Source: Zarea fungicola (lineage: Eukaryota; Ascomycota; Sordariomycetes; Hypocreales; Cordycipitaceae). Taken from it: a stretch of DNA of 16,250 nucleotides. The stretch spans positions 1 to 16,250 of the forward strand of contig FWCC01000532.1 of the NCBI GenBank assembly GCA_900169235.1, read 5' to 3'. The notes beneath the pieces are model-generated. The model was given only the letters and a program-made list of their open reading frames with translations, searched no databases and was not told the origin of the DNA. Position 1 is the first letter of the stretch; each line of letters opens with the position of its first letter. Position numbers and translations under genes: made by a program. This document shows positions 1-8,173 of this stretch, one piece after another.

Positions 1-178
1 TCTACTCTTGACGATACTTACAAGTGTACTGTTCGATATAACCTGACTTGCTTTAGAGCATACCCCAACTGTGACTTACGTCGATTAAGCCATCGTTACA
101 TCACGGAGGTGGGGTGGTCACGAAGGTGGTGAGCCCCCAGTACGAAGTGCTAGGGGCTAGCCCATGTAGTTGGACCCT
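1..178. other. Left-edge sequence without a recognisable gene
   Basis: I see no convincing coding sequence here on either strand. The only structure is a short hairpin-like pair, AGCCCC near 131 and GGGGCT near 152, separated by about 15 bases. It could belong to the end of a degraded repeat, but no terminal repeat or target-site duplication is visible. Confidence 0.4.
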
Positions 179-763
179 CTAGCTCCTGGATCTGCACCAC
201 CCATAAGCACTGTATTTATGAAACACCCGTATTCCTACTATTAATGTTCCAGTGTAGTTATGTATTTTGTCTGTCTTGTATTTTTTGAGCTCCCTTGCAC
301 ACACTGTTGTAAGGTGCGGAATACTATTCGCAAGGCAAATCACACACTGGCAAAGAGCCAGCCCGCCATTTCCAGTGATTTCAACTATATAAACGGATGA
401 ACCAAGTTTTGTAGGCCAGGAACTACAGATGAAGGTGGCCGCACTTGCCAGCCTCCCGCCGCTAGGCTTTGAGTCACCCCACCAATCCACATTGACTGTG
501 TCCGATGAAGATTTATGATCTTGTCGTGTCACGGGGACTCCTGCTGTAAACTTTTAAATGAGCCGCCGTTGCCTACTTTGGTGCGAGAGTTTGGCAATCC
601 CTTGCGAGAAGATAAGCCTGCTGGATGCATGTATAAATGAATCCCACTCCTGTGAGGCATTCGGGTGTGAATGCAATAGTGCTGCCAGTAGCTTGTTGAG
701 GTCAACCCCCCCAGCAGCTAGAGCCGCGTTGGCTTCATCCCATGCTCTGGTAATATAAAATTA
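179..763 (-). pseudogene. Unidentified minus-strand reading frame broken by one stop
   Basis: Reading the minus strand from about 763 down to the stop at 179-181, one frame stays open for roughly 190 codons except for a single TAA at 554-556. The upstream part includes AWDEANAALAAGG and HSHPNASQEWDSF. The downstream part includes DTVNVDWWGDSKPSGG, ICSSWPTKLG and a cysteine cluster ALCQCVICLAN. Composition looks protein-like rather than random. A GT...AG pair (GTAGGC at 576 to TTTACAG ending at 544) would remove the stop as a 33-nt intron, shorter than usual for fungi. An acceptor-like TATTACCAG lies at the upstream end, so a missing 5' exon is possible. No in-frame ATG is seen at the start. 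I do not recognise the family. It may be a decayed gene, a small multi-exon gene, or chance. Confidence 0.33.
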
Positions 764-892
764 GCTGAGCGTCGGTCAAAGTGCGTATATAGCTATCCGC
801 AACAGCTATAGAGGGCTGTCGGTACAATTCGGCGCTTCAAGCGTCTGACGGTCGAATCGTCTATGCGTTGGCTACGACATCGTCGCTTATTA

Positions 893-1223
893 GCCCCAAT
901 GAGACATAGCCAGTCAAGATACTGCTACTTCTTCTTTACAACCTGTCTATTCAGAAGATTATATTAACTTATTAGCTGTTGCGCCAAAAATAAACCGGCC
1001 ACACCAATGCCTGATTACTATCCCTTATCTGCGTGACATTAGCATACCGCCAACCAGTGGCAGGCATCCTTCCCAGTGCATCATGGAACGCTCCACTCTC
1101 TAACGCAAGGAAGCGTCCCGATGCGGTGTGCAGTCCAGTAACTAATAAGCTGGACTTATTGGGGCAGTCTTCTGTATTTGCCTTGGCTATTCCTGGTCAG
1201 CACCAACGCCCCAATGAGGCATA
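893..1223. repeat. Dispersed GCCCCAATRAG repeats
   Basis: GCCCCAATGAGACATA at 893-908 and GCCCCAATGAGGCATA at 1208-1223 differ by one base in 16. An inverted copy of the core, CTTATTGGGGC, lies at 1155-1165. The 1155 and 1208 copies form an inverted pair about 40 bases apart. They might be termini or internal repeats of a degraded miniature element, but no flanking duplication is evident. Confidence 0.35.
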
Positions 1224-1317
1224 ACACTCACTCCACATAACTCCGCGAGTCACAAAATTAATAATCGCCTAAACGGACTTTTCTTTTTATGCATTGGTCC
1301 GTACGGCTCTCCATATA

Positions 1318-1356
1318 CTCCGCCCCAGTGGCAGCCGCCTGTCCAACTGGGTGGAG
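1318..1356. promoter_or_regulatory. Imperfect palindrome upstream of the ABM gene
   Basis: CTCCGCCCCAGT (1318-1329) faces ACTGGGTGGAG (1346-1356) with a 16-base loop; the arms pair with one mismatch or indel. It lies 130 bases upstream of the ATG at 1486, with CGG triplets just downstream (GCGGATATTTCGGAC). It could be a regulator site or a chance hairpin. Confidence 0.3.
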
Positions 1357-1485
1357 CGAGCTTGCGGATATTTCGGACATGAGGGCATGAATCATGCTAA
1401 CTATAAGAAGAGCTACGTAGTCTCAAGTTATAGAATCTCAATCAAGCTTCCTACCTAGCATCTCTTCATTCTCCAGAAACCGAAC

Positions 1486-1958
1486 ATGTCTGAAATCATT
1501 TACGTCTTTGCCGTGGTCAAGCCCTTGCCGGGTAAGACTGAAGAGGTTTGTTTCTCATATTTACATGAGCCAGGAAGCAGGCCAAGCATACATTACCCAC
1601 TGGAACACTAACCGGAATCGGAATTGCAGGTTCTTGAATTGATCAAGCCGTTCAGCGAGTATGTAAAGGCCAACGAGCCTGATACGCTGCAGTATCAGCA
1701 CTTTACGCGCACAAATGACGACGGCTCTGAGGATATTGTCTTTATTGAACAGTGAGTAGCTTACAAATGGCGGCCTGAGAGTGTCCGAATTGCTGACACA
1801 GAGTCAGATACAAGAACGCTGCGGCCTTGGAAACACACCGAACTAGTGAGGCCAACGTTGCACTAAAGAAGAGTGCTGGGACAAGTGGATTGCTAGCTGC
1901 GCCTCTTGACATTAAGATTCTCAAGTTGGCTGGTGGTACTGCTTTCAGAGCCAACTAG
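1486..1958 (+). CDS. Antibiotic biosynthesis monooxygenase (ABM) domain protein
   Basis: Three exons (1486-1545, 1630-1751, 1808-1958) give 110 residues. Introns are 84 nt (GTTTGT...TTGCAG) and 56 nt (GTGAGT...AGTCAG), and the frame closes at TAG. The start is MSEIIYVFAVVKPLPGKTEE, followed by a helix (VLELIKPFSEYVK), the mid-strand TLQYQHFTRTND and DIVFIEQYKNAAALETHR. This is the ferredoxin-like alpha+beta plan of the ABM superfamily (quinol monooxygenase and relatives), which act as small dimeric cofactor-free oxygenases on reduced quinone or anthrone substrates, or serve as detoxifying enzymes. Length fits a single-domain member. No signal peptide or membrane segment is seen, so it is probably cytosolic. 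It stands apart from the main gene group, separated by a decayed stretch, so a shared pathway is uncertain. The substrate cannot be told from sequence. Confidence 0.8.
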
Positions 1959-2839
1959 TAAATGAATAATGACTATGATGAAACGGTGGAGGTTTATAGC
2001 TGGTGCAAGATGGCTCAAGATGGCTCATAATAGCTGCTAACGGTGGTTCCACTCTTGTCCGTGGCCGCCGCACGTTGGTTAGATGCAAATATCCGACGCA
2101 TTTATTGACATATTTCTCGCCCGTGCAATTCAGATTCCATGTGAGTATTTGACGCCTTTTTTGTAAGTAGAAATGTTAGCTATTTGGAGAGAAAGGGCTC
2201 TATCCCGACCTTGTTGCCTGTAAGAAGATCAACGATCCAATACCACGGCGATCTCGTCCTCTCCACTGCCTCAGAAACGAACCCTTGTGCCAACCAATAC
2301 GTGTTGCCCAAACGCAACAGCGTATTGCAAAGTTTCGCAGCCATTAATCCTGTTCTAAGATTGCCTACGAGAGTACCAGATCATCGAATTGAATCCATAA
2401 GACGAAATTTATCAAGAAAACAGTGTAGCCTTGCCAGGAGGATTGCCAAATCAGCGCTCCATACTATCCAAAACGTAAGAGGCAAAGTGAGCAAAATTAG
2501 TAATATCGGTGAATTGCCCGAGACCAAGCCGTCCACGGGGGAACAGCTGGCATTTGTGCGGAAAATTTGGATAACCAAATGCATTGGTTTTGTTGCAAGA
2601 AGATTACTGTTCTATTCCAACCGCGGTTTTGCGGCACAGATGTTTCTTAATAGTGCTAGTATTACCATCCACTGGCTCGATTCTTACCATTCCGTCAGTA
2701 GCTGAGCTTGGCGAAACGGCGCGACAGCCTGTTTTAAACGAAAATGCTGCAGAATACTGCTTTCTTGACTATTATTAAGCTCATTTCTGATTCTTCCATC
2801 TGCGAATATTAAAATAAGGAAGACGCATTCGCGATCGCC
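1959..2839. other. Non-coding or decayed interval after the ABM gene
   Basis: It begins with a 10-bp tandem duplication (CAAGATGGCT twice, 2006-2025). A plus-strand frame stays open from about 2184 to 2705 (some 170 codons), but it begins at TTG, has no recognisable motif and is rich in scattered R, S and T, so I do not call it a gene. The minus strand over 2381-2584 is also open without similarity I can name. This could be a worn-out gene or transposon copy. Confidence 0.4.
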
Positions 2840-3047
2840 GTGGGTCGGGCAGTTCGGCCGCCCAGAACGGTGCCAAGCTCCATGTTATCGGCACCGGCCT
2901 CCCCCGCACCGGCGACCGCATCATTTACCAAGGCCCTGAATGCTGCTCGACACTCTCATCCCTCACTTTGTTGCCCAAGTCACCCTTGGTCTTGAATACA
3001 AAATCAGGGGCTGGATCACTCTCAGTCTCAATGGCCCCCAAGAGTGA
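2840..3047 (+). pseudogene. Remnant of a fungal P-loop sulfotransferase-like gene
   Basis: Translated in three successive frames, this stretch keeps the order of the fungal Sulfotransfer_4-like family (often mislabelled NAD-dependent epimerase/dehydratase). Frame one gives KLHVIGTGLPRTG (2875-2913), the P-loop/PSB-loop start. One extra base at 2914 shifts to TASFTKALN (2915-2941). Another at 2942 shifts to LLDTLIPHFVAQVTLGLEYK and then IRGWITLSLNGP (2943-3038), ending at TGA 3045-3047. Family members normally run RTGTxSxxxALxxLL...H..TQ..LG.E.EI..WI in one frame. Two frameshifts, no in-frame ATG and no C-terminal half mark it as dead. Family identity is from remembered motif order, not a search. 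Confidence 0.55.
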
Positions 3048-3131
3048 GTAAGTACAGCAATGCTTTCTTGACATGCTGGGAAAAAGCTGAGACGGCGCCA
3101 CTCTGTTGGCACTAAGACACCGTTAACCTAT

Positions 3132-3254
3132 ATGGTAGTATTGGCTGTAAACAACGTGCCGCAATTTCCCCTTCTGGAGGAAGATGAAGTCGGCAAGCCA
3201 AAGTACATCAACGGGAAAGCAAAACTTGACACGATTATGCATTGTAAAGTATAG
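3132..3254 (+). other. Short protein-like open frame, unidentified
   Basis: An ATG at 3132 opens 40 codons with the protein-like stretch NNVPQFPLLEEDEVGKPKYI (3150-3209), stopping at 3252-3254; a GTAAAG lies at 3245 and a TACTAAT near 3298. It might be an exon of the decayed sulfotransferase-like gene or of something else. It does not match the expected C-terminal part of that family, so I leave it unnamed. Confidence 0.2.
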
Positions 3255-3394
3255 TTTGATCCTATTTGCTAGGCTGAATTTGTCACTTAAAAGGCTGTAC
3301 TAATGCATGGCAATATTTCTGTTGCTTGAAACAATGCCTGGTACAATCCTCGAGTAATGACTGGTCGGTCAAGTGTAGAAATTTTCTGAAAGCA

Positions 3395-4420
3395 TCAAAA
3401 GTTAAATGACTCGCCGACTAAATCCTCACTCAGAGTCCACATACGCTCAGCATCCTTCTCATCAAGTGCTCTTGCGTGTACCAACATCGAGTTGTGGGTA
3501 AGTTTGCAGTCCGACAGGAACACATCGTCTTGCTCATCCAGTGTTGGATCCAGGGCAGCGACAACATGCGTTGCACAGCCTTGCTGCAAAGTCTTGCTTT
3601 TGGCATGCTCCGATTTCATCGCCTCTTCAAGCGATACCCCGAAGATGGTTTGTGTTACATCCTCCATCAATTCCGGGGTCAGATGTACTCCCAGCTGCGT
3701 CACTATGGTGCCGGGATGGATCGCATAGCTTTTGATTCCACGTTTTCTCAGCGCAACAGAGTACAGAATTTGCGCAGTCTTGGACTGACTATATCCACTA
3801 AAGGGCTTGTAGGAGTTTTCGCCACGGAAGTGAACGTTGTCCCAGTTGACAGGGCTGTACAAGTTCCCCGAGGACGACACATTGACTACGCGGCCAGTGT
3901 GTGGTGTCAGTTTGGGGATAAGTGAGTTGGTCAAAAGAAAGTGGCCGAGATGGTTGCAAGCGAAATGCATTTCATAGCCGTTTTCGTTTCGCGCAAGGGG
4001 AATGGCCATGACTCCGGCATTGTTGAAGATGACGTCGATGCTGGGGATGGACTTGTCCTCCAAGATGGAGCGTGCCGCTTTGCGAACAGATTTCAGCGAG
4101 GACATCTCAGCTTCGACAAACTTGACTTCGGTCAAGGCATTGACGGCCTTTATGGCACTGATTGTAGGAAGGCATTTTTCGGCGCTACGACCGATGAGTA
4201 TAATCGTGGAGGGGGCGCCATGGGCCAGAGAGATGGCACTCTCAGCACCAAGACCGCCTGGCGAAGGGCCGGTGATTAAGACTTATAAACAGATTCCATT
4301 AATACTCTTGTGTGCTAGGCCATGTCTGTAGTGGAAATACTTACAAGTACGACCCTTCACTTGTTCGGGAAAAGCCTTGACCACGTCAACGGCATCTGTT
4401 TCACTACCAAACTCAGGCAT
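3395..4420 (-). CDS. Short-chain dehydrogenase/reductase (SDR)
   Basis: Two exons on the minus strand (4420-4345 and 4281-3395), joined over a 63-nt intron (GTAAGT...ATAAG), encode 320 residues. The ATG at 4420 sits in a good context (CACAATG). The NAD(P) site is TGPSPGGLG (29-37), a variant of TGxxxGxG. Then come NNAG (112-115), HFACNHLGHF with the helix Asn (N135), VVNVSSSG with the catalytic Ser (161-163) and YSQSK (Y189, K193), so the Asn-Ser-Tyr-Lys tetrad is complete. HPGTIVTQ (214-221) follows. The plan resembles fungal retinol-dehydrogenase/WWOX-like SDRs, which reduce or oxidise carbonyl/hydroxyl groups with NAD(P)H. A basic Arg after beta-2 (IGRSAEKC) hints at NADPH use. No membrane anchor is seen. 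It is transcribed divergently from the Zn2Cys6 regulator across a 394-bp spacer rich in repeated boxes, suggesting co-control. Substrate unknown. Confidence 0.9.
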
Positions 4421-4814
4421 TGTGATTCGCTTTTGGTGAGAACTGCTAATAGTTTATTGGAGAGTAGGAATCGACTGTTGGGCCCGAGTCTGCATCTGCA
4501 CTTGTACCGGATCATGACAATAGCCCATCTTTTATATGTTTCCTGTCTAGATTTATTCTCCGTCTAATTATTGAGGAACAAGAACAACTAAGCAAATCGG
4601 ACTAACACCACACCAGTATCAATGAGTTCCGGCATCCACTTGAACTCCTAGCGCTAGTTGACAGCTTCCGGAACTCACTGCCCAAGTTGTCCTTCGACCC
4701 ACTTGAACTCCGACGCTTCCTTCACAGTGGTATCGGCATCATTGGAAATACTAGTCACGGCTTGTTCTGCCACAATCAAACTTTACCTCATGCCCGCTTG
4801 AACTCCTGACGAGA
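4421..4814. promoter_or_regulatory. Divergent SDR/regulator promoter with repeated boxes
   Basis: This spacer separates the ATGs of the SDR (minus) and the Zn2Cys6 regulator (plus). It carries three direct copies of CCRCTTGAACTCC (4636-4648, 4699-4711, 4794-4806). A reversed GAGTTCC lies at 4624-4630 and a TTCCGGAACTC at 4666-4676 that includes the palindrome TTCCGGAA. That makes five GAACTC half-sites within about 185 bases, all nearer the regulator. The last copy ends 8 bases before the regulator ATG, so it is in the leader or overlaps the transcription start. Confidence 0.6.
4636..4806 (+). repeat. Three direct CCRCTTGAACTCC boxes
   Basis: The copies at 4636-4648 and 4699-4711 are identical over 13 bases. 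The copy at 4794-4806 differs only at the third position (G for A). Start-to-start spacings are 63 and 95 bases. Spaced copies with diverged surroundings suggest binding sites rather than a tandem-repeat array. Confidence 0.7.
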
Positions 4815-6390
4815 ATGCCTATTTCCAGGAAAAAATCCTGCTCCGCATGCAGGGATGCAAGGGCACGGTGCAACCAAACCTGGCCAAGTTGCTTCCGATG
4901 TTCGAGTCGTGGCCTTTGCTGCGAGTACGACAAACATGGCGCCAAACCTGTGCTTGAGACAGAGAATCCTCCCGGAGCATCTCCAGACAGCCCCTTGGAC
5001 GTCGTAACCCCCGGCGCGACGTGGGGAGAGTCAAAACAAGACTGGGCACAAAGCAGCTTTGATCCGTCCTGGTACTCTTTCATGGCCGATCCGCAGACAG
5101 CGACACCTCTGGCGTGTGACCCAGCGAGCATTGTGAACTCCACCATCTATGACAACTACGGAATTAAAGACTCATTAAGCATGCCTCAGTTTCTCGAATC
5201 CTTATCTCCGAAGGTTGATCAATACTCCGCCATGGTGCACGCCAATGTCGGGCTCGTGGAAGCCTCGGATACTGCCACAGCGTTGACGTTACCAAATCGG
5301 GTTCTCCGTAAACGCTATGGAGCCAGAGCTCCTCTTCTGGCTAATGTGGTCATTGGTCAGCTCTCGGGCTATCCGAAAATGATGATTCAGGGCCTATCAC
5401 TACCTCCGTTTATGTATCCGCCCTGTCGACTGGACGACGAACTTGCCGCCGAATGTATAGAGAAGCGCAAGCACCAGTGTCTTCCCAAGACGCTGGCCAT
5501 TTGCTCTGGCCTAGTGAATATGTTTTATGACGGAACGGCGGGATGCAGCGCCTTTGTATGGCAAACCATCTACGCGGAGGAAGCGAGAATGGCTCACGAG
5601 GTCAGCAGCAAGCAGCCTGTCATTTTTTAGCAACATTTTCTGACTGAAACTCAAGTATGAGCATTACGAAACTAAACAATTGCTTGAAGCACTTCAAGCT
5701 GTTACGATATACATGATTCTTCAAGCAAGAGATCCGGACTCAATAAACAAGAATAATGTGGCGGCCTTGGTGGCGACAGCAATGGTACGATCTTGCAATT
5801 ATTCAACAAGAGAATATCAGAGCACTGACTTGAAATTTTAATTGACTAGAAAATGGTAGGAAAACTACTTACTTCCTGTGAGTGGACTGCTAGTGTACCT
5901 CGTTATCGTACCAACAGACGCAATTGGGCTCTGATTGAAAGTGTTCGAAGGTAAGCGCCTCAGCGCTCCCATCTCATCATTGCTACTGTCCGCAAAACTA
6001 AGCAAACAAAACAGGACGGTGGTAGTGCTCTATGTATTCAGTCTTCTGGTGGAAGGAATTATTGGTCCTCCCGACAAGAACGCATGTGCAGGGCTTACAA
6101 CAGTACCACTTCCATGTACACGAGGGCTCTGGGAAACACAATCCAATACTGATTGGAGACAGCAATACGATGCGCAGTTTCGAGCACACAATTCGGACAA
6201 TTTATTGACTGTCGATGACCTCATTGTATGGCAGACCTCATCCGAAGGCAACGTGGAGGATATCAGCGGCTGCTCTGCGTTGTTGGACGGCGTTAAAGAT
6301 TGGTGTGAGAACTTTGATGAGCTTGGGATGCTACTTTGGACGGCAATACCGTTTGAGATCAACAAGCACAAGCTAGCACACGGAAGTTGA
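4815..6390 (+). CDS. Zn2Cys6 transcription factor, likely local pathway regulator
   Basis: Four exons (4815-5600, 5656-5784, 5850-5950, 6015-6390) give 463 residues. Introns are 55, 65 and 64 nt (GTCAGC..CAAG, GTACGA..CTAG, GTAAGC..ACAG). The zinc cluster is at the extreme N-terminus: C9, C12, C19, C26, C29 and C36 (spacing 2-6-6-2-6) with the basic run RDARARC. Family members bind CGG-containing sites in the nucleus. The C-terminal part follows the pattern of fungal cluster regulators: IYAEEARMAHE joined to YEHYETKQLLEALQAVTIYM, then NWALIESVRRTVVVLYVFSLLVE, a Pro-rich linker and RGLWETQS. Each junction restores that continuity, which supports the weak donors and AAG acceptor. Length is near the usual 400-500 for this subgroup. 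Repeated GAACTC boxes immediately upstream suggest autoregulation and shared control with the SDR. Which genes it controls is inference. Confidence 0.88.
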
Positions 6391-6856
6391 TAATAGTAGG
6401 CTTTGAGAATATATTTACTGTATTAATGGTGGCTTGCAACCTTTTCAAGCCTGCTAGCCACGTTTTTATAAGCACCTGATCTGTTTCTCGTGAGTGAGGC
6501 ATCCAACTCCCAGAGAATCCACTTCTTTGGGGCAACAAACTTCGAGAGAACAGCTGACCGCTCGAGATAAGTTTTTTTTTAACTCGTTAGAGTGCTCAAC
6601 TTTTCATCTCTGCAGAGTTCTAGATTATTCATTATTCTCTTCGTAGCAGCCGTGGCTAAGGAGGCGGCATACAATAACCCACCGTGGCTTCAAGTTTCAA
6701 AAGTTAATATTGATGGGTAAACTCATCAATGAGGCTAGAGCTTTTATTTAAATAGCCAGATTCCCCATCTGCAGTCCCCTAGATTATCTACCTCGAGTCC
6801 AACTTCGCTTGTGCACACTCTACCAATTTTCATATATTTGTTCTCGCCTACCGACA
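6391..6856. promoter_or_regulatory. Regulator-metalloprotease spacer with M43 promoter
   Basis: No gene is seen. The right part is a plausible promoter: a TATA-like palindrome TATTTAAATA at 6745-6754, about 103 bases before the ATG at 6857, followed by pyrimidine-rich sequence. A near-palindrome TTGATGGGT-AA-ACTCATCAA (6710-6729, one mismatch) lies 16 bases upstream of the TATA box and could be an operator. One GAGTTC occurs at 6615-6620. Confidence 0.5.
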
Positions 6857-7960
6857 ATGCGTTTCATCATACCTGTTATTCTTGGTCTAGCCACCTTGTC
6901 GTCGGCATGGTGTGGCACTGTTTCGAATAAGAATCTCTATTCTCTACATGCTGCCTACCAATCATATGAAGAGGCAACTGCTGGCCAGCTAACACAGCGA
7001 AAGGAAAAACCCCGCAAGGAAACCCCTCGAATCGTCAGCGTGTACTTTCATATCATTCACAGTGCCAACACTGTGGTTGGCGGTAATGTTACGAAAGCAG
7101 TGATTGATCGACAAGTAGGTGCAAATAAGCTGGATCATCTCAGGAAACCAGAGCTGCGGTACAGGGCTAATATATAATAGATGAAAGTTCTGAATGACGC
7201 ATATAAGCCTACTGGCTTCTCATTCGTTATCAAGGACATTTTGTACACCCAGGCACGCGAGTGGCGAGATGTTAGGATGGAGAGTTCGATGGAGCGCGAC
7301 ATGATGCGCGCTCTCCGTCGGGGTAACTATAGCGATTTGAACATTTACAGCAACTCAATTGCCAGAGTTGGAGCGGGACGAGCCCTAGGCTACGCGTAAG
7401 TTCTACTCTACAGATGGAAGGGTGATTTTCATCGTCAACTAACCATTCCATCGAAATTCTATCCAGATACTCGCCAAAAAATGCCACCGAACGCACCCAA
7501 CGAGACTTTGATCTGGATGGCGTAATGCTTGATCCGGTTTCTATGCCCGGCTTTTCCAAGGATTTTCCAAAGATCAAAGGACATGCCTTGGTTCATGAAG
7601 TAGGCCACTGGTTTGGCTTGCTTCACACATTTGAGGGCAGCACAGATGCCGACCCGAACGGTGGCTGCAAGGGCGACGGCGACTTCATTTGGGACACCCC
7701 AGCCGAAGCTAGTCCCTCTACCAAATGTGACGAGGTATGTAGTGCGGTTTCCCCGTATTGTACTGCAAACTAACCTGCTTGATCCTTAGAAGCGGGACAG
7801 CTGCAACGGCCTGGTGGAAGCCGACAACCCAACTTCCATGGATGGGCCGGACCCAATCCACAACTACATGAATTACTCGCCTGATACATGCCAGAATGAG
7901 TTCACCCCGGGCCAGATAAAACGTATGAAGGCGATATACCGCAATGTTAGACTTGCATAA
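6857..7960 (+). CDS. Secreted M43-family (pappalysin-like) zinc metalloprotease
   Basis: Four exons (6857-7114, 7181-7395, 7467-7734, 7790-7960) encode 303 residues; introns are 66, 71 and 55 nt with GTAGGT, GTAAGT and GTATGT donors. I chose the ATG at 6857 (ACAATGC) because it starts a clean signal peptide, MRFIIPVILGLATLSSA, with cleavage likely near residue 18. The catalytic motif HEVGHWFGLLH (201-211) is a complete HExxHxxGxxH with E202 as base, followed by HTFEG. The Met-turn region is HNYMNYSPDTC (M274), then EFTPGQIKRM, both typical of fungal M43B proteases. VLNDAYKPTGFSF (88-100) and NIYSNS (140-145) are family landmarks upstream. Five cysteines remain in the mature part. Such enzymes are extracellular endopeptidases, often linked to nutrition or host contact. 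It converges on the fusion-protein gene (stop-to-stop gap 213 bp). A protease is an unusual companion to metabolite genes and may simply be a neighbour. Confidence 0.9.
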
Positions 7961-8173
7961 AGCGAACATGATGAAGGAGCGCGAAGAAACCTCCTGATGA
8001 ACTAGACGGGCAGAAATTATCCTGCCATGAAGAAGGAAACTGGCTTAATACGTGTGGAGCGGAAGTTATAGTGAAAGTTAATTACTTAATTGAATTTTAA
8101 ATTGTCTGAATCTGCTGCGAGATCCACTGTCTGCCGTTTGCGACATCGCATGTACTGTATGTCAGGCCGCTGC
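7961..8173. terminator. Convergent 3' spacer between protease and fusion gene
   Basis: The two genes end towards each other, so this 213-base AT-rich stretch (for example TAATTACTTAATTGAATTTTAAATTG near 8080-8105) must hold both 3' UTRs and polyadenylation signals. No open frame or repeat is evident. Confidence 0.45.

Larger units (their letters stand above)
764..1485. other. Gene-poor interval with short repeats and a hairpin
   Basis: No coding region is convincing; the one open frame of about 60 codons at 1033-1224 matches no family I know. The stretch holds three copies of GCCCCAATRAG (893-903, 1208-1218 and an inverted copy at 1155-1165) and an imperfect palindrome at 1318-1356. The right end must contain the promoter and 5' UTR of the monooxygenase gene starting at 1486. 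Confidence 0.45.

Noticed and set aside
131..157. tRNA-like stem AGCCCC/GGGGCT
   Set aside because: No cloverleaf, anticodon arm or T-loop consensus could be placed around it.
2184..2705. Plus-strand open frame of about 170 codons
   Set aside because: It starts at TTG, has no motif or splice context I recognise, and lies in a stretch with other signs of decay.
3476..4331. Plus-strand frames of 60-150 codons opposite the SDR
   Set aside because: They are complementary to an SDR with an intact catalytic tetrad; no family features of their own.
4751..5146. Minus-strand frame of 131 codons opposite the zinc cluster
   Set aside because: Antisense to the Zn2Cys6 gene; no recognisable motif.
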